Assembly: GCA_019187185.1 (NCBI GenBank)
Contig: JABAQU010000001.1
Span: forward strand, 1-64,000
Length of the DNA: 64,000 nucleotides
Reading direction: 5' to 3'
DNA from: Steroidobacteraceae bacterium
Lineage (GTDB): Bacteria > Pseudomonadota > Gammaproteobacteria > Steroidobacterales > Steroidobacteraceae
Shown here: in pieces, positions 36,691 through 46,076 of the stretch
How the letters are laid out: the number at the start of each line of letters is the position of its first letter
Position numbering within the stretch: the stretch's first letter is position 1
Made by a program: the position numbers and the translations under genes
Notes under the pieces: model-generated
Told to the model about the DNA's origin: nothing
What the model saw: only the letters and a program-made list of their open reading frames with translations
The model's database searches: none

Positions 36691-36719
36691 GCGAAAGACG
36701 AGATTCAGGAGAACCGAAA

Positions 36720-37535
36720 ATGCAATACCAGTACATCACCTACGAGCAGCTGGGGCCGGTCACGCGCATCTGTCACAACCGCCCCGAGAAGAGCAATTCG
36801 CAGAACCTCGGTCTCCTCAAGGAGCTCGACCACGCCGTGACCCGTGCCGGCGCCGACAAGGACGTGCGCGTGGTGATCATCGGCGGCAAAGGCAAGCATT
36901 TCTCGGCCGGGCACGACCTGCAGGAGAACGCGGGCGGATCCGACAGCGCGGATCAGGACATGTCTCCGGAGAGCTGGGAGGCTTACGAGACCGAGTACTA
37001 CATGGATTACTGCATGCGCATCTACGACCTGCCGAAGCCTACCATCGCGCAGGTGCAGGGCGCCTGTGTCGCCGGCGCCTTCATGGTCGCCAACATGTGC
37101 GATCTGTTGGTGGCCTCCGAGGATGCGTTCTTCGCCGATCCCGTGGTGCACATGGTGGCGACCACGGGTGCGGAGGTCATGATCGCCCCCTGGGTGCTCG
37201 GATTCCGCAAGGCGAAGGAAATGCTGTTCACGGGCGAGCGCATTTCGGCCCGCGACGGGCTCATGGCCGGCATGGTCAATCGCGTGGTGCCGCGCGAGAA
37301 GCTCGAGGAGGAGACACTCGCGATGGCCAACCGCATCGCCAAGGCGCCACCGTTCGCCATCAAGATGACCAAGAAGTCCCTGAATCGCGGGCTCGACATG
37401 ATGGGTTTCAGAGCCTTCCTGCAGGCTCACCATCACACGCATCTGTTGGCGCACCAGAGTGCTGAAACGAAGCGGCTGTTCGCCACGTTGAACCCCGAGA
37501 ACGTGGTCCAGACGGCAAAGGACAAACAAAAGTAG
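36720..37535 (+). CDS. crotonase (enoyl-CoA hydratase/isomerase) family protein lacking both standard catalytic Glu
   Basis: This 271-residue crotonase-fold protein keeps the oxyanion hole (HFSAGHDLQEN at 60-70, and a second loop at GACVAGAFMV). The two glutamates of true enoyl-CoA hydratases are not kept: the first site is M122 (FMVANMCDL, where hydratases have CELAMMCDI) and the second is V142 (ADPVVHM, where hydratases have a Pro-Glu pair). It may be an isomerase, hydrolase or ring-cleaving relative and not a hydratase. The start has CAGGAG upstream. It follows the ligase by 29 bp in the same run. Confidence 0.82.
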   Translation: MQYQYITYEQLGPVTRICHNRPEKSNSQNLGLLKELDHAVTRAGADKDVRVVIIGGKGKHFSAGHDLQENAGGSDSADQDMSPESWEAYETEYYMDYCMRIYDLPKPTIAQVQGACVAGAFMVANMCDLLVASEDAFFADPVVHMVATTGAEVMIAPWVLGFRKAKEMLFTGERISARDGLMAGMVNRVVPREKLEEETLAMANRIAKAPPFAIKMTKKSLNRGLDMMGFRAFLQAHHHTHLLAHQSAETKRLFATLNPENVVQTAKDKQK

Positions 37536-37701
37536 CAGCTGCCGCCCGGTGACCCGCTCGGATGCCGAGCCGGGCGACGTCGACGGCTTTCCAGATTTAC
37601 GCCAGATCGTGCATGCCCTAGACGAGATTGAGGCCTTGCAATACGACACGCAATCCAGGGGCGATCCCTCCTCGCGCGGCGATATTCTTCTGCCGGCAAG
37701 A

Positions 37702-38640
37702 ATGATCCCGGTACCGAAGTCCATCAGCCCGGAAGCACAGGCGCTGCTCGCCGCAGCGGTGGCGCACTCTCGGGCCGAGCCGCTTCCGCCTCACGAGAGC
37801 GCGCCTGAAGTCTGGCGTCGTCTGATTGGGCAGTTTGACTCGATGATCCTGTCGATGCTTGCCGGATGGGAGGGCGCCAGGGACCTCGACACGCGGGTCG
37901 AAGTGGCCAGTGCCGTGCGGGTCTACGTCACTGTCCCTCCGTCAGCGGTCGACGACGCCTGCTATCTCGACTTGCACGGTGGAGGCCTCATCAGCGGCGG
38001 CGGTGAGGCGTGCCGGCTGATGGGGTGCCTGACGGCGGCGACAGTGGGTCTGCGGACCTGTTCCCCTGATTACCGCATGCCGCCCGATCATCCCCATCCG
38101 GCTGCACTCGATGACTGCGTGGCCGTATACCGGATGCTCGTCGAGCGCTACGGCGCCGATCGAGTGATCGTCGGCGGCGCTTCCGCCGGCGGCAACCTGG
38201 CCGCGGCGCTGGTGCTTCGCGCGCGCGACGAAGGACTGCCCATGCCCGCCGGCTTGGTGCTGTGCACGCCGGAGCTCGATCTCACCGAAAGCGGTGACAC
38301 CTTCGCGAGCCTTCGCAACGTCGATGCGGTGCTGCCGCTGCCGCTGATGGAGGCCAATCTCCTGTATGCAGCCGGCGCGGATCTCTCCTCGCCCCTTCTC
38401 TCGCCGCTCTTCGGGGACTTCAGCAAAGGTTTCCCGCGCACCTTCCTGCAGAGCGGTACGCGTGACCTGTTCCTGTCGAACACGGTGCGCATGCATCGCG
38501 CCCTGCGCCGCGCCGGGGTGGAGGTTGAGCTGCACGTCTTCGAGGCGATGCCCCACGGCGGCTTCGGAGGCGCCCCGGAGGACGCCGAACTCTCCGGGGA
38601 GATACGGCGCTTCGTTGCAGACTGTCTGAGGCCGGCTTGA
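37702..38640 (+). CDS. alpha/beta-hydrolase (hormone-sensitive-lipase-type esterase)
   Basis: This 312-residue esterase starts at ATG 37702 (MIPVPKSISPEAQALL). It shows the HSL-type oxyanion box DLHGGGLISGGG, the nucleophile elbow GGASAGGNLA, a catalytic Asp in SGTRDLFL, and His in AMPHGGFGG. It has no signal peptide, so it is cytosolic. It could cleave esters or lactones, such as the product of a Baeyer-Villiger enzyme. An open frame extends 51 codons upstream without homology. Confidence 0.85.
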   Translation: MIPVPKSISPEAQALLAAAVAHSRAEPLPPHESAPEVWRRLIGQFDSMILSMLAGWEGARDLDTRVEVASAVRVYVTVPPSAVDDACYLDLHGGGLISGGGEACRLMGCLTAATVGLRTCSPDYRMPPDHPHPAALDDCVAVYRMLVERYGADRVIVGGASAGGNLAAALVLRARDEGLPMPAGLVLCTPELDLTESGDTFASLRNVDAVLPLPLMEANLLYAAGADLSSPLLSPLFGDFSKGFPRTFLQSGTRDLFLSNTVRMHRALRRAGVEVELHVFEAMPHGGFGGAPEDAELSGEIRRFVADCLRPA

Positions 38641-38853
38641 CCGTGCGACCCTACCTTGCCGGCGCTGGCAGCTCCCGTCCAAGGTGGTGAGCTCTCTCGG
38701 CAAGTCATGACAACATGCGTTCGAAGGAGCCGCACGGAACCTATTTCGACAGCACGATGTCATGTGTCGGCCAGAGCCTGCGCCACGCACGCCCGCGCTC
38801 GAATCCAGCAACGTGCGGGGCGGGGAAGCTACACCGTGTGAGGTATCGGTTGA

Positions 38854-40692
38854 ATGAATGCACAGGTAAAGCAAAGTTTGAACGGACAGGAGAAAGTCGT
38901 CTCGCGCGAAGAGACGCAAGCGAAGATCAATCGCTTCTACGCGGCAGTGGCCGCGCCCCTGCCGCGTCCAAACTGGACAGTAATGGATGCTTTCGAGAGT
39001 GTCGTGCAGTGCCAGCCCGAGCATGATTGCCTGATCTACGAGGATCGCAAGCTGAGCTTCCGCGAACTCGATACGCTCGCCGCGTGCTATGCCGCGCTCG
39101 CTCTCGAGCTCGAGCTGCGCGCGGGCGATGTGGCAGCCGTGATGGTGGAGAACCGTCCGGAGTTCTTCGCCGCCTGGATGGGGCTCGCGAAAATCGGTGT
39201 CACGGCCGCCCTCGTCAACACCCAGGCGCGCAAGCAGGCGCTCGAGCATGCCGTCAGGGAGACCCGCTCCCGCGTGCTCCTGATCGGGGCCGAGTGCCTC
39301 GAACAGCTTCTGGAGACGCAGGTGCCGGGCAGTGGCCTCGAGGTGTTCGTCATCCCCGATGGCGCCAAGGCACTGCCGCCTCTGTCTGCAGGTCTCGCAG
39401 ACATCACGCCGCGGCTCGAGCGGGTCACGCCGCTCGCCGATGCCGCGGGCCACCGCCAGAGCATCCGCTCGGAAGATCCTTGCTTCCTCATCTTCACCTC
39501 CGGCACCACCGGGTTGCCGAAGGCCGCTCGCGTCAGCCATCGGCGCTTCCTCGGCATCGGTAGGGGCTGGAAGGCTGCGGCAGAGCTGGAACCCGATGAC
39601 GTCTTCTACTGTGTACTGCCGCTCTTTCATGGCGCGGCGCTGATGTCACTCTACTCGACGGCGATCGCCACGGGCGGCACGACGGTCGTGCGGCGCAAGT
39701 TCAGCACCAGCCGCTTCTGGGAGGACGTGGGGAAGTACCAGGTCACGGTGTTCCAGTACGTGGGCGAGGTCTGCCGTTATCTCATCAACACTCCGGTGCA
39801 GCCGGGCGAGGACCAGCACACGCTCAAAGTCATGCTCGGCTCCGGCATGGGCATCGACGTGTGGCAGCAGTTCACGCGGCGCTTCGGTTCCCGAATCCGC
39901 ATCTTCGAGGGCTGGGGCGCGACCGAATCGAACGGCAACATGACGAACTACGACAATCGCCCAGGCTCCTGCGGGCGCATTCCCTTCCGCGAGCTCTCGC
40001 ACCTGCGGCTCGTGCGCTTCGATCCGCAGACCGAGAGCCACCCGCGGGATGACCGGGAGCGCATGATCGAGTGCGCCGTGGGCGAGGTCGGGGAGATCAT
40101 CTGCCAGATCTCGAAGGCGGACGGCACCATCGTCTCGCCCTTCGAGGGCTACACCGACGCCGAGGAATCGCAGAAAAAGGTCATCGCCGATTGCTTCGAG
40201 CCGGGGGATCGCTGGTGGCGCAGCGGGGATCTGTTCCGCAGGGATGCCGACGACTACTTCTACTTCATGGACCGCATCGGCGACACCTTCCGCTGGAAGG
40301 CCGAGAACGTCTCGACGACGGAAGTGACCCAGCAGCTCTCGACTGCCTACCCCGAGATCGAGATCCTGAACGTCTACGGCGTCAACGTCCCGGGACACGG
40401 CGGGCAGGCCGGTATGGCGGCAGTCGTCATGAAGGCCGGCCACGAGTTCGACCCCATCCGGATGTACGCCATCGCCACCGAGCAGCTGTCGCACTATGCC
40501 GTACCGCTGTTCGTCCGCGTGGCTTCTCAGGCGCAGCTCACCGCGAACTTCAAGCTCCGCAAAGTCGACCTGCGCGCTCAGGGCTTCGATCGCAGCCGTG
40601 TGGCCGATCCGCTCTATGCCTTGAGCCACGCGCAGCGCCGTTACGTGCCGCTCGATGATGCGGCACTCGCGGAGCTGGGCATTCCGACATGA
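38854..40692 (+). CDS. FadD6/FATP-type acyl-CoA synthetase
   Basis: This 612-residue AMP-forming acyl-CoA synthetase is of the very-long-chain/FATP type. It has the P-loop IFTSGTTGLPKAARVSHR near residue 214, EGWGATESNGNM at about 353-364, RSGDLFRRDADDYFYFMDR, and GDTFRWKAENVSTTEV, the characteristic FATP motif. It probably activates a fatty or steroid-derived acid. The preceding 213 bp show nothing recognised. The stop overlaps a possible ATG of the next gene. Confidence 0.88.
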   Translation: MNAQVKQSLNGQEKVVSREETQAKINRFYAAVAAPLPRPNWTVMDAFESVVQCQPEHDCLIYEDRKLSFRELDTLAACYAALALELELRAGDVAAVMVENRPEFFAAWMGLAKIGVTAALVNTQARKQALEHAVRETRSRVLLIGAECLEQLLETQVPGSGLEVFVIPDGAKALPPLSAGLADITPRLERVTPLADAAGHRQSIRSEDPCFLIFTSGTTGLPKAARVSHRRFLGIGRGWKAAAELEPDDVFYCVLPLFHGAALMSLYSTAIATGGTTVVRRKFSTSRFWEDVGKYQVTVFQYVGEVCRYLINTPVQPGEDQHTLKVMLGSGMGIDVWQQFTRRFGSRIRIFEGWGATESNGNMTNYDNRPGSCGRIPFRELSHLRLVRFDPQTESHPRDDRERMIECAVGEVGEIICQISKADGTIVSPFEGYTDAEESQKKVIADCFEPGDRWWRSGDLFRRDADDYFYFMDRIGDTFRWKAENVSTTEVTQQLSTAYPEIEILNVYGVNVPGHGGQAGMAAVVMKAGHEFDPIRMYAIATEQLSHYAVPLFVRVASQAQLTANFKLRKVDLRAQGFDRSRVADPLYALSHAQRRYVPLDDAALAELGIPT

Positions 40693-40793
40693 GTGAATTT
40701 CAGGTCTCTACCGACTCGAGTTCCGGCCACTGCAGTGCTACACGATCCGGGTCATTCGGTGCGGTGCATACGGTTTCACTTTGGAGCAGACAA

Positions 40794-42131
40794 ATGGGCC
40801 TGAGCAATGCCCTCGTCGATCGCAGCGCGTTCGAGAGGGGACGCGTGCCGATCGAGCTCAGCGGCTGGCTTCCGGCCGTGGCCTTGCCGACATACGCGGC
40901 GCTGAATGGCGATATCGAGACGGATATCGTGGTAATCGGCGCCGGCTTGGCGGGTGGCGCGACCTTCCTGCACATGGTCGAGGCCGGTGCGCGCGCAGTG
41001 CTGCTCGAAGCGAGGCAGCCGGCGAACGGTGCTTCCGGCCGCAACGCAGGCCACTACCTGCCCTATCTGGACGATCTGGAGACTTTCAAGAAGTGGGGTG
41101 GGGGGAAGGGCGAGCGGCTTTTCGACTTTGCCGTGGCGAACCGCAACATCGCTTATGCGATTTCCGCCAAATATGAACTGGACGCGGACTGCCGACAGCT
41201 CGGCATGATCAATGCTGCGCAGCGGCCGATCGCTTCCCTGGCGAAGAAGGCGCGCTTCTGGCGGCAGCATGGCTACAGCGTGGACGAGGTTGGTGGCAAG
41301 GAGCTTGCTGCACTGGTGGGTACCGACCATTACGATTATGGGCTGGTATGGCGCGAAGGGGGCCGGCTAAACCCCTACCTCTTCACCAACGGCATGGTCT
41401 CGGCGGCACAGGCGCTGGGCGGCAGTGTCTACGGGGACTCGCCTGCGGTGTCGTGTTCGCGCGAAGGCTCGCATTGGCGCATCCGCACGCCGACTGGGTC
41501 CGTCATGGCTCGCAAGGTCGTCGTCTGCACAGCGGGTTATGAGAACACGCCGTTCCTTCCTGAACTCGACAGAGGCAGCTATCCGCTGGTGGCGACGGCT
41601 CTCGCGACCAAGCCCTTGCCTTCCGAACTCGTCAAGCAGCTGATGCCGAGCGGAGCCGTCATCGAGCAGCATCCCGGCCTCTATCATATGCTGGTGGACG
41701 GCCGAGACCGTCTGATCTCATCGACCATTCCCGCCGTTGGAAAGGCTCATGACGCCGCCCTGTATTTTTCGGCATTCAGGGCCTGGCTCAACAAGATTTT
41801 CCCCGTCAGCCGCGATTTCAAGATCGAGCTGGACGCTTACTGGTCCGGCATCATGTACAACAGTTCTGCCGTTTATCACCAGGACTATCCTTCGGTCCAC
41901 CATCTCGGCGATGGCCTGTATGCATTCCTGAATCTCGGCAGCTGGGGAAACTTCATGGGGCCTTTGCTCGGCAAGAGCCTTGGGGAGAGCCTGGCGGCGG
42001 ACCGTCCGGACGATTTCGTCATGCCGTTCGTGGCGCCGAAGCGGAAGATGTGGCCCGGCCAGTTCGCTTTCGCCGTCCGACGCGTCGGCGTGCCGGCGTT
42101 GCGGCTCGCCGATCGGCTGAACCTCAGTTGA
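40794..42131 (+). CDS. FAD-dependent amine/amino-acid oxidase-type oxidoreductase (DAO family)
   Basis: This ~445-residue flavoprotein of the D-amino-acid oxidase/PuuB group has GxGxxG as IVVIGAGLAGGATFLHM near residues 43-59, then LLEARQPANGASGRNAGHYLP, the typical second FAD element, and a C-terminal NLGSWGNFMGPLLGKSLGE. Family members oxidise amines or secondary amino acids with release of H2O2. The start at 40794 has TTGGAG about 10 bp upstream. An earlier in-frame ATG (40689) overlaps the ligase stop, so coupling is possible. The substrate is unknown. Confidence 0.82.
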   Translation: MGLSNALVDRSAFERGRVPIELSGWLPAVALPTYAALNGDIETDIVVIGAGLAGGATFLHMVEAGARAVLLEARQPANGASGRNAGHYLPYLDDLETFKKWGGGKGERLFDFAVANRNIAYAISAKYELDADCRQLGMINAAQRPIASLAKKARFWRQHGYSVDEVGGKELAALVGTDHYDYGLVWREGGRLNPYLFTNGMVSAAQALGGSVYGDSPAVSCSREGSHWRIRTPTGSVMARKVVVCTAGYENTPFLPELDRGSYPLVATALATKPLPSELVKQLMPSGAVIEQHPGLYHMLVDGRDRLISSTIPAVGKAHDAALYFSAFRAWLNKIFPVSRDFKIELDAYWSGIMYNSSAVYHQDYPSVHHLGDGLYAFLNLGSWGNFMGPLLGKSLGESLAADRPDDFVMPFVAPKRKMWPGQFAFAVRRVGVPALRLADRLNLS

Positions 42132-42528
42132 TCCGTCGCTCAGGCGGTCGGGGCTGGAGCGCCAATGCGCATGAGAACCCGTTCCCCGGCTTCGAAACTG
42201 GATATGTGCCGAAATGTCGATGTGTGTCGCATGCGGCGATGGGCGACATTGCCACGAACGATCCTCCACTGCCGGAGCCGCCGCCCGTGACGATTATCAG
42301 CGGTCCATCGAAACTCCTGGTCGAGCGCGTTGTTATGGCGCCTTCCTACAGGCTGCACAGTAATCTCAGCACCACGGAGGTCGCACGCTCGGGATCTTCG
42401 ATGGCGATCATGCGCCCGAGGCCTTCCTGCACAACCAGCTCACTCTGGGCTACGCGGCGCGCGACTGGAGCCCAGTCCGCGTTCAAGGATTTCCTGGGCA
42501 TCGCAGGTTGGCCCCGGAGGGGATAGCG
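42132..42528. other. 397-bp gap before an SDR gene, no recognised gene
   Basis: Both strands were read. From about 42369 the frame of the following SDR stays open and gives a protein-like stretch (GIFDGDHAPEAFLHNQLTLG), but no family was recognised and no start codon precedes it. It may be a leftover of a deleted gene. A strong ribosome-binding site (GGAGGGG) for the SDR lies at 42515-42522. Confidence 0.35.
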
Positions 42529-43344
42529 ATGGATCGTCTGAGAAACAAGGTTGCGATCGTCACCGGCGCAGGGCGTCCCGGTAACATCGGGCTCGCCGTC
42601 TGCGAAGCTTTCCTGCGGGAGGGCGCGCGGGCGGTGATCGGTACCGACCTGCGCACCGATCAGTCCGAGGCGATCACTGCACGGGTCGCGCAGAAGTACG
42701 GCCGGGAGCGTTTCCGCCTGGTCGCCCATGATGCGACCGACGAGACGGCTTGGCGGCGATTGGCCGATGAGGTAGCCGCCGATTTCGGCGGCCTCGACGT
42801 GCTGGTGAACAACGCCGGCATCGCGATGCACGGCGGGATTCTCGACACCTCGCTGGAAGACCTGCGCAAGGTGATGGCGGTCAATCACGATGCGCCCTTC
42901 CTCGGCATCAAGATCTGCGGCCGGCTGCTCGAGGCAGCCCTCTCGCGCCACCCCGGTGGCGGAGCCATCGTCAACAATGTCTCGATGGCCTCCTACATGC
43001 CGAACGCGAACAATATCAGCTACCACGTCTCGAAGGCTGCTGCGCGCATGCTGACGTTGTGCGCCGCGAAGGAACTCGGCCCGAAGAAGATCCGCGTCAA
43101 TTCCGTGCATCCCGGGGTCACCATGACGCCGCTTATCCGGGAGGGCCTGCGCGGCTACGTCGCGCACGGTCTGTGGCCCAGCACGGAAGCCGCCCAGGCA
43201 GCGCTTGCCGCCATGAGCCCGCTCGGAATGACGAGCGAGCCCGAGGACACTGCGCACGCCTTCGTGTATCTGGCGTCGGAAGAGGCGCGCTTCGTCACCG
43301 GCGCCTGCCTTTTCCACGACGGCGGCATCGGCGGGATCTACTGA
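42529..43344 (+). CDS. short-chain dehydrogenase/reductase
   Basis: This 271-residue classical SDR binds NAD(P) with TGAGRPGNIGLA at the N-terminus, has VNNAGIA, the catalytic serine in NNVSMASYM, and Tyr/Lys in YHVSKAAARM. The acidic residue at the end of strand 2 (GTDLRTD) favours NAD(H). The start has a strong GGAGGGG box. The closest expected roles are oxidation of a secondary alcohol on a ring or side chain of a steroid-like compound. The substrate is not known. Confidence 0.88.
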   Translation: MDRLRNKVAIVTGAGRPGNIGLAVCEAFLREGARAVIGTDLRTDQSEAITARVAQKYGRERFRLVAHDATDETAWRRLADEVAADFGGLDVLVNNAGIAMHGGILDTSLEDLRKVMAVNHDAPFLGIKICGRLLEAALSRHPGGGAIVNNVSMASYMPNANNISYHVSKAAARMLTLCAAKELGPKKIRVNSVHPGVTMTPLIREGLRGYVAHGLWPSTEAAQAALAAMSPLGMTSEPEDTAHAFVYLASEEARFVTGACLFHDGGIGGIY

Positions 43345-43590
43345 CTGGGCGACGGTCACATCGCGCTCTGAATAAGCGCTACCACGTGATGTTCTCCTCC
43401 GGAAACAGTTCCGGGACGCGCGCGGTCTGACCGGAATGAATAACATCGTTCCGATGGTGAGAAGCATCCGGGCCGACGCCGGAGCACGCTGAATGGTTTT
43501 TCAATCAGCGGCATCGTGGAGGCATCGGAAAATCTGCGCCCGCACTTGTTTCTTTTCCACATTGCACCCAATTTACGCAGGAAAGCCAAT

Positions 43591-44406
43591 ATGACGGAAT
43601 TCAGCAAGAGATATGGCCCATGGGCTTTGGTCGCCGGTGGTGCGCAGGGTATTGGTGAGGCATATTCCCGCTACGCGGCATCCCGGGGGCTTAATGTTGT
43701 CGTTCTCGATCTGAATCAACCGGCGCTGGATGCAATCGCAAGCAGTCTTGCAAGAGACCATGGTGTCGAGTGCTTGCCGGCCAAGATCGATCTGAGCTCA
43801 CCCGACATGCTGGAGCAAGTCGTCGACGCCGTTGGCGGCAGGGAAGTGGGCTTGATGATCTACAACGCCGGGATCGCCGATGTCGGTCCGTTCTTCAAGC
43901 CCGATTCCGGCCTGGCCTTCGAGAAAATGCGCCTTGCGGTGAACGTCACCGGCCCGCTGTTGCTCACCTACCATTTCGCCAAGCCCATGCTCGCCCGCAG
44001 GTCCGGCGGCATCATACTGATGTCCTCTGGCGCTGGCCTGAAAGGCGCCCCCTACTACGCCGCCTATTCGGCGTCGAAGGCCTACGAAATCGCCCTGGGG
44101 CAGGCATTGTGGGGCGAGTTCAAACCCTACAATGTGGATGTGCTGGCGGTAGCGGGTGGCATGACGTTATCGACTGCAGCCGAAGGTTTCAAACATCTCG
44201 ATACGTCGAGTTTTCAAACGCCCGCGCAATTGGTCGATGAGGCCATGGATGCACTTGGCAAGCAGCCCATGATCGTTTCCGAAGCAAGCCATCGCGCCAA
44301 CCATGAAAAGATGAAGAGGCTACCCGACGAGACGATCATTCAGTATCTGGCGGATCACGCAATCAACAATTTTCTCGGGGGCATTCCGCCCAGGCAGGCA
44401 ATTTAG
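43591..44406 (+). CDS. short-chain dehydrogenase/reductase
   Basis: This 271-residue SDR has the nucleotide motif AGGAQGIGEAYSRY, IYNAGIA, catalytic Ser in ILMSSGAG and the YxxxK in YSASKAYEIA. Strand 2 ends VVVLDLN, again suggesting NAD(H). The start at 43591 is preceded by CAGGAAA. Codon choice is visibly less GC-rich than in the SDR just upstream, so the two probably have different origins. An in-frame extension upstream to 43516 has no homology. Confidence 0.85.
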   Translation: MTEFSKRYGPWALVAGGAQGIGEAYSRYAASRGLNVVVLDLNQPALDAIASSLARDHGVECLPAKIDLSSPDMLEQVVDAVGGREVGLMIYNAGIADVGPFFKPDSGLAFEKMRLAVNVTGPLLLTYHFAKPMLARRSGGIILMSSGAGLKGAPYYAAYSASKAYEIALGQALWGEFKPYNVDVLAVAGGMTLSTAAEGFKHLDTSSFQTPAQLVDEAMDALGKQPMIVSEASHRANHEKMKRLPDETIIQYLADHAINNFLGGIPPRQAI

Positions 44407-44903
44407 CGGAAGCCTCCCTGGTCGAAAGCAACTCATCCGATCCGGCGCCATGGTGATACGCAATTCGGCCAGTCACACCCGGCCAAGGTCGACAGGATGC
44501 AACAGGCGCCATTGCGCAGCACACCCCAGCTCGATCAACTGGTGCAGGCCACCAGGGCCGGCAAACGCTATGGTCCGCAGAATCAGGGGATCTCCTCATC
44601 GAATGCGCGTGCGGCAGGCGGGTGCCGTCGCGAGTGGCGGGTTGGCAGGCCCTCGATGCTGTGGTCTTCGAAGAACACCTGTTCGATACCGGGGTCGGTG
44701 TGGCGGATGAGATCGGACCAGTGGGTCAAGCCCCAAGTCACGGCCTTGCCGATTACGCCGATATCGCCGGGCGCAATTTCCGTCGCTGGATGAGGTGGAA
44801 TCGGCCGAGCCTGCGCCCGGCCCCGGTGCCGCGGGGGTCTACTCAGTCCTGACGATGAAGGATGCAGTCGATACGGTCATCATCACTGGCCGGAAGCCAA
44901 CCC
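44407..44903. other. 497-bp gap between SDR and sulfotransferase-like genes
   Basis: No intact gene is seen. On the reverse strand there is a protein-like fragment (listed separately). The forward strand shows no convincing frame. The last 25 bp hold a weak GGAAG ribosome-binding site for the gene at 44904. Confidence 0.4.
44583..44810 (-). pseudogene. possible 3' fragment of an unrecognised gene
   Basis: A reverse frame ending at a TGA (44583-44585) reads PPHPATEIAPGDIGVIGKAV, then TWGLTHWSDLIRHTDPGIEQ and VFFEDHSIEGLPTR. It looks like real protein by composition and spacing, but has no ATG at its beginning and I do not recognise the family. It may be the end of a gene that lost its 5' part. 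Confidence 0.3.
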
Positions 44904-46076
44904 ATGCTCTACTACTTCGAGTTCAACACGTGGTTCAAGCTCATCCATCTGGCATCGGCCGTGCCGAGCGAGCTCCAGCGCCGGGGGCTGCGGCGCCTGC
45001 TGCTCCTGACGATTCCGCTCAGGGTACTCGTGCACTCGGTATGCTTTTTCCTCGACGGCGTTCTCTTTCCCGGTCTCTGGCGGGTGAAAGTAAAGGCACC
45101 CGTCTTCGTCATCGGCCATGCACGCAGCGGCACGACGCTCGCCCATCGGCTCCTGTGCATGGACGAGCGCATGAGTGCCTTCAAGTATTGGGAGCTGCGG
45201 CTGCCTTCGCTCCTCGAGAAGAAGCTCGTGCGCGCGCTCGCCTGGCTCGACAGGCACGTGTTCGGGCGGCGGATAGAGCGGCGCCTCGTGGCCTGGGAGG
45301 AGCGCAAGTTCGGTGCGGTGAAGCAGATCCACAAGATGGGCTTGAATGTCCCCGAGGAGGACGATCTCGTCCTTTATGACTCCTGCGCCTCGGGTTTCTG
45401 GATGACCAAGCTGCCGTTCATGGGAGACCTCGACTTCTTTCATCTCGATCGTCGCCCGCCGAGGCGGCGCCGGCGCCTGATGCGCTTTTACCGCGAGTGC
45501 GTGCGTCGCCAGCTTTACTTGAATGGCGACGGAAAGATCCACCTGAGCAAGAATCCCGCCTGGTGCGGGCGGGTGGAATCGCTACTGGAGGTTTTTCCGG
45601 ATGCGCGCTTCGTCGTGCTCTACCGCAATCCCTACGAGACGATTCCGAGTCTGCTGAAACTCCTGCACGTGAGCTGGAAGCATGCGGGCAATGTAGATGC
45701 CGTCAAGATCGCCGAGTCTACGCGGGCCATGACCGATCTGTCCTACGAGCATTATCTCTATCCGCTCGAGACCCTGGCCCGTCACCCGCAGACCCCGGTG
45801 GCCTCGATCGACTATCGCGAGCTGATCGCCGAGCCAAAGCGCACCATCGAGCGTGCCTGCCTCCAACTCGGATTGGGAATGACCGACCAGTTCAGCGCTG
45901 CTCTGCAGCGCGAGCAGGCGCGCGCGCGCCGCCACGAGACCGAGCATCGCTACAGCCTGGCGGAATTCGGCCTGGACGATCGGGAGATCCGCACTCGTCT
46001 GAGCCCCCTTTTCGAGCGCTTCGGTTGGGATGCCGAGGTACCACTGCCGAAGGCCGGGGAGAGACAGCACGCATGA
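44904..46076 (+). CDS. sulfotransferase-family protein
   Basis: This 390-residue protein has the PAPS-binding 5'-phosphosulfate loop as VIGHARSGTTLAHRLL (71-78 core GHARSGTT) and a 3'-phosphate element in ARFVVLYRNPYETIPSLLKL. Such proteins transfer a sulfuryl group from PAPS to hydroxyl groups and are common in steroid-degrading bacteria, although many have no proven activity. The ATG at 44904 was chosen because the earlier ATG at 44862 has no well-spaced ribosome-binding site. Its stop overlaps the next gene by 4 bp. A PAPS-making locus lies 2.8 kb downstream. Confidence 0.8.
   Translation: MLYYFEFNTWFKLIHLASAVPSELQRRGLRRLLLLTIPLRVLVHSVCFFLDGVLFPGLWRVKVKAPVFVIGHARSGTTLAHRLLCMDERMSAFKYWELRLPSLLEKKLVRALAWLDRHVFGRRIERRLVAWEERKFGAVKQIHKMGLNVPEEDDLVLYDSCASGFWMTKLPFMGDLDFFHLDRRPPRRRRRLMRFYRECVRRQLYLNGDGKIHLSKNPAWCGRVESLLEVFPDARFVVLYRNPYETIPSLLKLLHVSWKHAGNVDAVKIAESTRAMTDLSYEHYLYPLETLARHPQTPVASIDYRELIAEPKRTIERACLQLGLGMTDQFSAALQREQARARRHETEHRYSLAEFGLDDREIRTRLSPLFERFGWDAEVPLPKAGERQHA

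Noticed and set aside
42369-42528. Upstream extension of the SDR gene at 42529
   Set aside because: The frame is open but has no start codon with a ribosome-binding site. The strong GGAGGGG box and the start of SDR homology both fit 42529.
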